Shown here in pieces: positions 15,874-22,550 of a stretch of DNA of 27,114 bases; the stretch's first letter is position 1, and each line of letters opens with the position of its first letter. The stretch covers positions 1 through 27,114 of the forward strand of contig CAXUHK010000042.1 of NCBI GenBank assembly GCA_964250775.1, read 5' to 3'. Made by a program: the position numbers and the translations under genes. This DNA comes from CAVRQM01 sp964250775 (lineage in GTDB: Bacteria; Pseudomonadota; Alphaproteobacteria; Acetobacterales; Acetobacteraceae). The notes below the pieces were generated by a model. The model had not been told where the DNA came from and ran no database searches. It worked only from the letters and a program-made list of their open reading frames with translations.

Positions 15874-17127
15874 CTAGACCTCCAGCCGAGTGCGGCGCGA
15901 CAGCGGGCGGGCGAACAGCTCAGCCAGGTCGGCAGCCTGCTCGTAGCCCTGGATCGGCGTGAACAGCAGCTCGATCGACCACTTCGTCGCCAAGCCCTCG
16001 GCCTCCAGCGGGTTGGCCAATCCCAGCCCGCAGACGGTGAGGTCAGGGGCGGCGGCGCGGCAGCGGTCGAGTTGGCGTTCGACGTCCTGCCCCTCGCTGA
16101 GCGCCACCCCCTTGGGCAGCAGGCCGAGTTCTTCCGCGAGATGCTGGCGGTGCAGGTACGGCGTGCCGACCTCGACCAGCGCCATGTCCAGCTCGCGCGC
16201 CACGAACCGCGCCAGCGGCACCTCCAGCTGCGAATCGGGGAAGAAGAAGATGCGCTTGCCGGCCAACTGGCCGCGTGCCCGCGACAGCGCGCGCCGGGCG
16301 CGGTCCTCGGCCGGGCGCACCGCCATGTCGAAGCGCTCGCCCGGCACGCCGAACGCCTCGGCGGCGGCGCGCAGCCAGCCGGTCGTGCCTTCGGCGCCGA
16401 GCGGGAACGGGGCGGCGACGCGCGTGGCGCCGCGCTCCTCCAGCGCCCGCGCGGTGTCGGCCAGGAACGGCTGCGCCAGCAAGTAGGCGGTGTCCGGCCC
16501 GACCGCCGGCAGCGCGCCCGCCTGGCGCGGCGGCAAGAAGGTCACCCGCTCGATGCCCATGGCGGCGAACAGCCGGGCGAACTGGTCCTCGACCACGTCG
16601 GCCAGCGCGCCCACCACCAGCAGCGAGCGGCCGGACGCCTGCGGCATCACCGGCACCAGCGCCGCGAGGCAGGCGTCCTCGCCCTGGGTGAAAGTGGTCT
16701 CGATGCCGCTCCCGGAGTAGTTCAGCACCCGCACCGCGGGCGCGAACTGCCGCGACAGCCGGCCGGCGGCGCGCGACAGGTCGAGCTTGATGACTTCGGA
16801 TGGGCAGGACCCGACCAGGAACAGCAGGCGGATGTCGGGCCGGCGGGCCAGCAGCCGCTCCACCACGCCGTCCAGCTCGGCGTTGGCGTCGGCGAGGCCG
16901 GCCAGGTCGCGCTCATCGATGATCGCGGTGGCGAAGCGCGGCTCGGCGAAGATCATGACGCCGGCGGCCGATTGCAGCAGGTGGGCGCAGGTGCGCGAGC
17001 CGACCACCAGGAAGAAGGCGTCCTGGATCTTGCGGTGCAGCCAGACGATCCCGGTCAGGCCGCAGAACACCTCGCGCTGGCCGCGCTCACGCAGCACCGG
17101 CCGCTCAAGGAGCGCCGCGTCGGTCAA
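15874..17127 (-). CDS. bchN: Light-independent protochlorophyllide reductase subunit N
   Basis: BchN is the NifD-like partner of BchB in the catalytic component of dark protochlorophyllide reductase. The 417-residue product contains the three cysteines that coordinate the NB [4Fe-4S] cluster: C22 (VFCGLTGIVWLHRK), C47 (GSRTCAHLLQSA) and C108 (LVGSCPSEVIK). The fourth ligand is Asp36 of BchB. NYSGSGIETTFTQGED and FFFPDSQLEVPLARF are further family segments. I start it at TTG 17127, which overlaps the bchF stop as TTGA and places the start 21 residues before C22, close to known BchN proteins. The frame remains open upstream into bchF, but that part does not resemble BchN. Confidence 0.96.
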   Translation of the reverse strand: MTDAALLERPVLRERGQREVFCGLTGIVWLHRKIQDAFFLVVGSRTCAHLLQSAAGVMIFAEPRFATAIIDERDLAGLADANAELDGVVERLLARRPDIRLLFLVGSCPSEVIKLDLSRAAGRLSRQFAPAVRVLNYSGSGIETTFTQGEDACLAALVPVMPQASGRSLLVVGALADVVEDQFARLFAAMGIERVTFLPPRQAGALPAVGPDTAYLLAQPFLADTARALEERGATRVAAPFPLGAEGTTGWLRAAAEAFGVPGERFDMAVRPAEDRARRALSRARGQLAGKRIFFFPDSQLEVPLARFVARELDMALVEVGTPYLHRQHLAEELGLLPKGVALSEGQDVERQLDRCRAAAPDLTVCGLGLANPLEAEGLATKWSIELLFTPIQGYEQAADLAELFARPLSRRTRLEV

Positions 17128-17633
17128 GGCGCCATCCGCAGCGCGGGCGATGCCGGCATCTCGCGCCGGGCGGCGCGCAGCTTGACGACGAACTGGGCCG
17201 CGTTGACGACGTACGAGGCGTAGGCGCTGAGCGCCAGCAGCATCAACTGGCGCGGATCGAGCGCGCCGCTCCACAGCGCCAGCAGGTAGAGGCTGTGCAG
17301 CGCCAGCACCAACATGCTGAACGCGTCCTCCCAGAAGAATGCGGGCGCGAACAGGTAACGCCCGAACACCCGCTTTTCCCAAATCGAGCCAGTGACCATG
17401 ATCGCGTACAGCGCCAGCGTCTTGACCACGATCGACCCGGTGGCCAGCGCCAACCCGTAGCCGGTAGCGAGGTAATGCAGCACCAGGGCGAGGCTGGTCA
17501 GGAAGATCGCGAACTGCACCGGCGCCAGCACGCCCTGCACCAGCGTCCACGGCGTCGCGTCGCGTCGCTGCCGCTCCTCATATGTATAGAGTGGCACGAC
17601 ACCTGTTCGCGCCGGCTGTGACCGGAAAGACAT
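17124..17633 (-). CDS. bchF: 3-vinyl bacteriochlorophyllide hydratase
   Basis: BchF hydrates the C3 vinyl group of (bacterio)chlorophyllide to hydroxyethyl on the way to bacteriochlorophyll a. The 169-residue membrane protein carries LYTYEERQRRDATPWTLVQG near the N-terminus, a strong BchF signature, followed by four hydrophobic segments (about 36-55, 62-85, 101-119 and 124-146). GSIWEKRVFGRYLFAPAFFWED is conserved in the middle. I chose the ATG at 17633 because it puts the signature about 13 residues from the N-terminus, as in relatives; its ribosome binding site is weak. The frame is open up to 17816, but those extra residues look non-coding. It is the first gene of the minus-strand superoperon and its stop is shared with the bchN start. 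Confidence 0.92.
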   Translation of the reverse strand: MSFRSQPARTGVVPLYTYEERQRRDATPWTLVQGVLAPVQFAIFLTSLALVLHYLATGYGLALATGSIVVKTLALYAIMVTGSIWEKRVFGRYLFAPAFFWEDAFSMLVLALHSLYLLALWSGALDPRQLMLLALSAYASYVVNAAQFVVKLRAARREMPASPALRMAP

Positions 17634-17782
17634 ATCGCGACCGGATGCGACACCCCAGGGGCAGCAATCCACCCGTTCGATCAACCGTCCGACGACGCCG
17701 CCATCAAACATGGCTTGACACTCCGCGCTGTAAACGCTGCGAATTAACGAAGCTGACCGGGACGACGACGCCTCGGGCTTTG

Positions 17783-17796
17783 TCGGATAAATCCGA
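17783..17796. promoter_or_regulatory. Perfect palindrome TCGGAT-AA-ATCCGA
   Basis: This 14-nt perfect inverted repeat lies inside a TGTC-N10-GAGA frame (17781-17798). The frame differs from the PpsR/CrtJ consensus TGTC-N10-GACA at one position. It could be an operator for PpsR or another dimeric regulator in the bchF leader. A chance palindrome of this size in a 296-nt GC-moderate stretch is possible. Confidence 0.35.
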
Positions 17797-17855
17797 GAGC
17801 CGTATCGCTTCGCCACCCCTGCCGCCGACGAAAGCTAACCTGGCGAATTTCTCAC

Positions 17856-17873
17856 TGTCAACAGAATTGGACG
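17856..17873. promoter_or_regulatory. PpsR/CrtJ-like operator (TGTC-N10-GACG), overlapping a minus-strand -35 box
   Basis: The PpsR/CrtJ consensus is TGT-N12-ACA, often TGTC-N10-GACA. This site reads TGTC, ten bases, GACG, so one terminal base differs. Its left half is also TGTCAA, which on the minus strand is TTGACA, a consensus -35 box for the bchF superoperon, with a weak -10 candidate TAGCTT (17837-17832) 18 nt downstream. Binding by the PpsR encoded next door would block that promoter. The match is near-consensus, so this is a prediction. Confidence 0.45.
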
Positions 17874-17883
17874 TCAATCTAGC

Positions 17884-17914
17884 TTGACACTTTTCGAGCC
17901 GAATGGCTCACTAT
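17884..17914 (+). promoter_or_regulatory. Candidate promoter of ppaA/aerR
   Basis: A perfect -35 TTGACA at 17884-17889 is followed at 19 nt by CACTAT (17909-17914), a weak -10. A start near 17921 would give a very short leader, and the ribosome binding site GGGGAGG (17917-17923) would then be partly upstream of the transcript start. The -35 box is convincing but the -10 and spacing are poor, so an activator-dependent or different start is possible. Confidence 0.3.
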
Positions 17915-17929
17915 CGGGGAGGGTGCAAA

Positions 17930-18829
17930 ATGACCACAGACGCGCGGCTCGCAGGCGATCTGATCCGGGCGGACATCGCAGGTGTCCGCCACCCGGCCGG
18001 CGTGCCGCTCAGCCTGGCCGACCGGCTGGAGTTGATGGATGGCGGCACGCGGACCGACGCGAGGCGCACGCAGCACGCGCTGGCCCGCGCCATCGACCGC
18101 GACGTGCTGCCGCGCCTGGTGTTGGCGCATCGCGCCCGGCTTGCCGTCGCCACCACGGCGCCGCTCGCGCTACCCGAGGTCGAGCAGTTGGCCGAGATCG
18201 CGATGGCGCGCGAGATGCCGGAGTCGCTGGCCTTCCTTGAGCGCCTGCGCGCCGGCGGCATGGCGCTGGACGCGATCTATCTCGACCTGATGGCGCCGGC
18301 GGCGCGCCTGCTGGGCGCGCTGTGGGATGACGACCGCGTCGATTTCGGCCAGGTCACGGTCGCCACCGACCGGCTGCGGCAAGCCATGCGCAGCTTCAGC
18401 CTGGCGCATCGCGGCGCCGCCTGCCTGCGTCAGGACACCCACCGGGCCCTGCTGGTGCCGGGACCTGGCGACCAGCACTCGTTCGGCCTCGCCATGGTGG
18501 CGGAGTTCTTCGGCCGCGCCGGCTGGCACGTCTGGAGCGGCGTGCCGGAATCCACCGAGGAGATGCTGCGGATGCTGCGACGCGACTGGTACGGCGTGGT
18601 CGGCTTCTCGGTCGGCACCGTGACACGCCTCGACGCGCTGGCGGAGGCGATCCGCCGCGTCCGCCGCGCGTCGCGCAACCGCGCCGTCGGCGTCATGGTC
18701 GGCGGCCCGGTGTTCCAGGAGCGTCCGGAACTGGTTGCGATGGTCGGCGCCGACGCGACCGCCGCCGACGGTCGCCAAGCCGTGCTGCAGGCGCACGGCC
18801 TGCTCGACCTCGCCGCGCGCCGCACGTAA
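17930..18829 (+). CDS. ppaA: PpaA/AerR-type cobalamin-binding antirepressor
   Basis: PpaA/AerR proteins bind B12 and antagonise PpsR/CrtJ, giving light and oxygen control of photosynthesis genes. The 299-residue product has a helical N-terminal half (residues about 40-165, including LWDDDRVDFGQVTVATDRLRQA, typical of B12-binding four-helix modules) and a Rossmann-like C-terminal SCHIC/B12 domain. The latter has GDQHSFGLAMVAEFFGRAGWHV (180-201), with His183 at the position of the cobalamin-ligand His of AerR, then GFSVGT (225-230) and VGVMVGGPVF (253-262). I chose the ATG at 17930, preceded by GGGGAGG at 6-7 nt; an ATG at 17903 has no such site. The gene is upstream of ppsR, as in other purple bacteria. 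Confidence 0.92.
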   Translation: MTTDARLAGDLIRADIAGVRHPAGVPLSLADRLELMDGGTRTDARRTQHALARAIDRDVLPRLVLAHRARLAVATTAPLALPEVEQLAEIAMAREMPESLAFLERLRAGGMALDAIYLDLMAPAARLLGALWDDDRVDFGQVTVATDRLRQAMRSFSLAHRGAACLRQDTHRALLVPGPGDQHSFGLAMVAEFFGRAGWHVWSGVPESTEEMLRMLRRDWYGVVGFSVGTVTRLDALAEAIRRVRRASRNRAVGVMVGGPVFQERPELVAMVGADATAADGRQAVLQAHGLLDLAARRT

Positions 18830-18871
18830 TACCACCGATAACAACCACAAACGATTAAGGGAGGGGACAAA

Positions 18872-20329
18872 ATGCGCTGGAGGCTGTTTTCTCTCGTGAA
18901 GGCGTTCAAATCCCCGAAGGGCTCGCTGGGCAACCTCGACGCGGAAGCGGCGGGCGCGCTGATCGCGGCGGCCACCGACGTCTCGCTCGTGATCGACGCC
19001 GAGGGTGTGATCCGCGACGCCGCGTTCCAGAACGACGACCTGGCCGACGAGCTGGACCTGCGCGCCGGCTGGATCGGCCGGCGTTGGGTCGACACCGTGA
19101 CCATCGAGAGCCGCCCGAAGGTCGAGGCGATGCTGCACGATGTCACCAGCGCCGCCGGCTCGCGCTGGCGGCACGTGAACTACGTCTCGCCTGGCGGGGT
19201 CGACGTGCCGGTGCTGTTCTCCGCCGTGCCGCTCGGCGACGAGGGTCGGGTGGTGGCGTTCGGGCGCGACCTGCGCGCGGTCTCGGCGTTGCAGCAGCGG
19301 CTGGTCAACGCGCAGCAGACCATGGAGCGCGACTACAACCGCTTCCAGAACGCCGAGATGCGCTACCGCGTGCTGTTCCAGATCTCGTCCGAGGCGGTGC
19401 TGATCCTCGACGCCGACACGCAACGCGTGCTGGAGGCCAACCCGGCGGCCGAACGGCTGTTCGAGCGGGCGGCCGGCGGCGCCCACGCTTCCGCCAACGC
19501 TTTGGCCGGCCGCCGCTTCGCCGACGCCTTCGATCCGGCTTCGGTCGCGGCGGTGGCGGCGCTGGTCGACACCGTGCGGGTCGGCGGGCGGGCCGACGAC
19601 GTCCGCGCCCGGCTACCCGGCGGGGCCGGCTTCGTCGTCTCCGCCTCGCTGTTCCGCCAGGACAGCCACAACCACCTGCTGGTCCGTCTGTCGGCGCTGC
19701 CGTCCGAGGCGGCGGCGATCCTGCCGCCGGCGCAGTCCAAGCTGCTGAAGGTGGTCGAGAACGCGCCCGACGGCTTCGTCGTGACCAGTCAGGACGGCGG
19801 CATCGTCACCGCCAACGCCGCCTTCCTGGAGATGGCGGAGCTGGCGACCGAGAGCCAGGCGCAAGGCCAGGCGCTCGGCCGCTGGCTCGGCCGCTCCGGC
19901 GTCGACCTCGACGTGCTGCTGGCCAACTTGCGCCAGCGCGGCTCGATGCGGCTGTTCGCGACCAACCTGCGCGGCGAGTTCGGCAGCACCGCCGAGGTCG
20001 AGGTCTCGGCGGTCTCGGTGATGAACGGCGGCCAGCCCTGCTACGGCTTCGCGATCCGCAACGTGGGCCGCCGGGTCAGCGCCGAGGCGCCCGCCGCGCG
20101 GGAGCTGCCGCGCTCGGTGGCGCAGCTCACCGAGTTGATCGGCCGGGTGCCGCTCAAGGACCTGGTGCGCGAGTCGACCGACATGATCGAGCGGCTGTGC
20201 ATCGAGGCGGCGCTGGAGCTGACCGGCGACAACCGCGCCTCGGCCGCCGAGATGCTCGGGCTCAGCCGGCAGAGCCTGTACGTGAAGCTGCGGCGCTACG
20301 GCCTCGGCGACCTCGCGGCCGACCAGTGA
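18872..20329 (+). CDS. ppsR: Transcriptional repressor PpsR/CrtJ of photosynthesis genes
   Basis: PpsR/CrtJ represses bch, crt and puc genes under oxygen by binding TGT-N12-ACA. The 485-residue protein has an N-terminal PAS-like region (about 25-135), a helical linker (about 137-165, QQRLVNAQQTMERDYNRFQ), PAS1 (about 165-275), PAS2 (about 288-398) and a C-terminal Fis-type helix-turn-helix (about 435-478, DNRASAAEMLGLSRQSLYVKLRR in part). Only two cysteines are present: C390 in PAS2 and C443 in the helix before the HTH (IERLCIEAALEL), which matches the redox Cys of the DNA-binding domain. The partner Cys known between the PAS domains in Rhodobacter is not seen. The ATG at 18872 has a strong AAGGGAGGGG just upstream, 42 nt after ppaA. 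Confidence 0.95.
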   Translation: MRWRLFSLVKAFKSPKGSLGNLDAEAAGALIAAATDVSLVIDAEGVIRDAAFQNDDLADELDLRAGWIGRRWVDTVTIESRPKVEAMLHDVTSAAGSRWRHVNYVSPGGVDVPVLFSAVPLGDEGRVVAFGRDLRAVSALQQRLVNAQQTMERDYNRFQNAEMRYRVLFQISSEAVLILDADTQRVLEANPAAERLFERAAGGAHASANALAGRRFADAFDPASVAAVAALVDTVRVGGRADDVRARLPGGAGFVVSASLFRQDSHNHLLVRLSALPSEAAAILPPAQSKLLKVVENAPDGFVVTSQDGGIVTANAAFLEMAELATESQAQGQALGRWLGRSGVDLDVLLANLRQRGSMRLFATNLRGEFGSTAEVEVSAVSVMNGGQPCYGFAIRNVGRRVSAEAPAARELPRSVAQLTELIGRVPLKDLVRESTDMIERLCIEAALELTGDNRASAAEMLGLSRQSLYVKLRRYGLGDLAADQ

Positions 20330-20343
20330 CGGAGGCCGCCGAC

Positions 20344-21249
20344 ATGTCAGCCACCCAGGATCGGCTCAGCGGCGCCACGCGCCCCGATCCGGCGAGCGTG
20401 GTGGAGCTGCTCAAGCCGATCACCTGGTTCGCGCCGATGTGGGCGTTCGCCTGCGGCGTGGTGTCCTCGGGGCTACCGGGACGTGGACATTGGACGGTCA
20501 TCGTGGCGGGGGTGTTGCTGGCCGGGCCGCTGGTGTGCGGCACCAGCCAGGCGGTCAACGACTGGTTCGACCGCCATGTGGACGCGATCAACGAGCCAAG
20601 GCGGCCGATCCCGTCCGGGCGCATCCCGGGCCAAGTCGGCCTGTTCATCGCGCTCGGCTGGACCGCGCTGTCGCTGCTGGTGGCGACCGTGCTGGGACGC
20701 TGGGGGTTCGCCGCGGCGGTGCTCGGCCTGGCGCTGGCCTGGGCGTACAGCGCGCCGCCGCTGCGGCTGAAGCGCAACGGCTGGTGGGGCAACGCCGCCT
20801 GCGCCGCATGCTACGAGGGGCTGCCGTGGTTCACCGGCGCTGCGGTGATGGCCGCCGCCCGGCCGGACTGGCGGGTGGTCGCCGTGGCGGCGCTGTACAG
20901 CCTCGGGGCCCACGGCATCATGACGCTGAACGACTTCAAGTCGGTCGAGGGCGACCGCGCCACCGGCATCGGCTCGCTGCCGGTGCGTCTTGGCGTCGAT
21001 CGCGCCGCCCGGCTTGCCTGCCTGGTGATGGCGGCGGCGCAGGCCGGGGTGGCGGCGCTGTTGCTGTACTGGGGGCTGCCGTCCTACGGCGGCGCGATCG
21101 TGGCGCTGCTGCTGCTGCAACTGGCTCTGATGCCGCATTTCCTGGAGCGGCCACGCGAGCGGGCGCCCTGGTACAACGGCACCGGCACCTCGCTCTACGT
21201 GGTCGGGATGCTGGTCTGCGCCTTCGCGTTGCGGCTGGTGGGCGCATGA
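20344..21249 (+). CDS. bchG: Bacteriochlorophyll a synthase (geranylgeranyl/phytyl transferase)
   Basis: BchG attaches the isoprenoid alcohol to bacteriochlorophyllide a. The 301-residue UbiA-family membrane protein has the first Asp-rich prenyl diphosphate motif at residues 72-80 (NDWFDRHVD), followed by AINEPRRPIPSGRI, and the second motif NDFKSVEGDRATGIGSLPV. PPLRLKRNGWWGN lies between them. It has about eight hydrophobic segments. I chose the ATG at 20344 because GGAGG lies 8 nt before it; an in-frame GTG at 20326 overlaps the ppsR stop as GTGA but has no such site. Its own stop overlaps the next ATG (ATGA). The block ppsR-bchG-transporter-bchP is typical of purple bacteria. Confidence 0.96.
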   Translation: MSATQDRLSGATRPDPASVVELLKPITWFAPMWAFACGVVSSGLPGRGHWTVIVAGVLLAGPLVCGTSQAVNDWFDRHVDAINEPRRPIPSGRIPGQVGLFIALGWTALSLLVATVLGRWGFAAAVLGLALAWAYSAPPLRLKRNGWWGNAACAACYEGLPWFTGAAVMAAARPDWRVVAVAALYSLGAHGIMTLNDFKSVEGDRATGIGSLPVRLGVDRAARLACLVMAAAQAGVAALLLYWGLPSYGGAIVALLLLQLALMPHFLERPRERAPWYNGTGTSLYVVGMLVCAFALRLVGA

Positions 21250-22550
21250 CCGGCACCCCGCCCCTCGGTTGGTTTGGCATCGCCCGGTTGGGGTTGGTGC
21301 AGGCGGCACTGGGCGCTGTGGTGGTGCTGGCGACCTCGACGCTGAACCGGGTCATGGTGGTCGAGTGGTCGTTGCCGGCGATCGTGCCCGGCCTGCTGGT
21401 GGCACTGCATTACGTCGCCCAGGTGCTGCGCCCGCGCATGGGCTACGGCTCCGATATCGGCCGGCGGCGGACCCCTTGGATCGTGGGCGGCATGGCGGCG
21501 CTGGCACTGGGCGGCATCGCCGCCGGCGCGGCGACTGCCCTGATGGGCACCCGGCCGGTGTCTGGCATTGGCTGCGCAGTGCTGGCCTATGCGCTGATCG
21601 GGCTGGGCGTGGGCGCCGCGGGCACCTCGCTGCTGGTGCTGCTGGCGCAGCGCGTGGCGCCTGCCCGTCGCGGCGCGGCGGCCTCGACAGTCTGGATCAT
21701 GATGATCGCCGGCATCGCGATCACCGGCGGCGTCGCTGGCAGGCTGCTCGACCCGTTCTCGCCGGCCCGGCTGCTGGTGGTGATCGCGGCTATCGCCACT
21801 GCGGCGTTCGTCGTGACCCTGCTGGCGGTGTGGCGCGTCGAGGCCGCTGCAGAGCCGGTCACGACGCCGGTGGCGGCACCCGGTTTCGCGGTGGCGCTGC
21901 GCCAGGTCTGGGCGGAGCGGCAAGCGCGCGCGTTCGCCCTGTTCGTGTTCCTCTCGATGCTGGCCTACAGCGCGCAGGAGCTGATCCTGGAGCCGTTCGC
22001 GGGCGGGGTGTTCGGCTTGACCCTCGGCCAGTCGGCCTCGCTGGTGGCGCTGTTCCACATGGGCGTGCTGGCTGGGATGCTGCTGGTGGCGGTCGGCGGG
22101 CGCAACTCGATGCGCGGCTGGACCATCGGTGGCTGCGCCGCCTCGGCGCTGGCGGTGTTGGCCCTAGGGCTGGCCAGCGTGGTCGGTCCGGCCTGGCCAC
22201 TGCGGCCGACGGTCTTCGCGCTTGGCCTAGCCAACGGCAGCTTCGCGGTGTCCGCCATTGGCGCGATGATGGCGCTGGCCGGCAGCGGACAGTCGGCGCG
22301 CGAAGGCACCCGCATGGGAGTGTGGGGCGCGGCACAGGCGCTGGCCTTCGCGCTCGGCGGCCTGCTCGGCACGTCGGCCAGCGACTTGGCCCGCCTGCTG
22401 CTCGGCTCGCCCGGCGTCGCCTACGCCGTGGTGTTCGCGGGCCAGGCGGCGCTGTTCCTGGCGGCGTCCGGCCAAGCCCGTCGGGTATTCGCTCCGACCG
22501 AACCCGTCGCCGGCTATGTTCTCCCCAGTGCCCAGGAGGTGCGTCCATGA
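21246..22550 (+). CDS. BCH/PucC family transporter-like protein (bchG-bchP intervening gene)
   Basis: This is the 434-residue member of the PucC/LhaA branch of the major facilitator superfamily that sits between bchG and bchP in purple bacteria (called orf428/bch2 or pucC-like). About twelve hydrophobic segments are visible. TSTLNRVMVVEWSLPAIVPGL (about 30-50) and YGSDIGRRRTPWIVGG (about 74-89) align by eye with the GTLNRVMIVELGVPAW and FRSDTHRSALGWRRVPYLW segments of LhaA at 7557-8978, and SAQELILEPFAGGVFGL parallels its MQDVLLEPYGGQVLHL. A role in pigment or antenna assembly is inferred. It overlaps bchG at its start and bchP at its stop (both ATGA). Confidence 0.9.
   Translation: MTGTPPLGWFGIARLGLVQAALGAVVVLATSTLNRVMVVEWSLPAIVPGLLVALHYVAQVLRPRMGYGSDIGRRRTPWIVGGMAALALGGIAAGAATALMGTRPVSGIGCAVLAYALIGLGVGAAGTSLLVLLAQRVAPARRGAAASTVWIMMIAGIAITGGVAGRLLDPFSPARLLVVIAAIATAAFVVTLLAVWRVEAAAEPVTTPVAAPGFAVALRQVWAERQARAFALFVFLSMLAYSAQELILEPFAGGVFGLTLGQSASLVALFHMGVLAGMLLVAVGGRNSMRGWTIGGCAASALAVLALGLASVVGPAWPLRPTVFALGLANGSFAVSAIGAMMALAGSGQSAREGTRMGVWGAAQALAFALGGLLGTSASDLARLLLGSPGVAYAVVFAGQAALFLAASGQARRVFAPTEPVAGYVLPSAQEVRP

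Larger units (their letters stand above)
17634..17929. promoter_or_regulatory. Divergent control region between bchF and ppaA/aerR
   Basis: This is the only non-coding stretch of notable length inside the cluster (296 nt), and its base composition is visibly less GC-rich than the flanking genes. It must hold the promoter of the minus-strand superoperon and that of the regulator/bchG block. It contains inverted TTGACA boxes (17861-17856 minus, 17884-17889 plus), a PpsR-like TGT-N12-ACG box and a perfect 6-2-6 palindrome, each listed separately. The superoperon would have an untranslated leader of roughly 190 nt if the minus-strand box is used. No open frame here looks coding. Confidence 0.6.

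Noticed and set aside
17617..17632. TGT-N10-ACA near the bchF start as a PpsR site
   Set aside because: The spacing is 10, not the 12 required by the PpsR/CrtJ consensus.
17715..17745. TTGACA at 17715-17720 as a plus-strand promoter
   Set aside because: No acceptable -10 box at 16-19 nt and it is over 200 nt from the ppaA start; it may be a chance match.
17634..17816. N-terminal extension of bchF
   Set aside because: The family signature already lies about 13 residues after the ATG at 17633; the extension is in the less GC-rich control region and shows no coding character.
20326..20343. GTG at 20326 as start of bchG, overlapping the ppsR stop
   Set aside because: GGAGG at 20331-20335 points to the ATG at 20344; the GTG has no such site, although coupling cannot be fully excluded.
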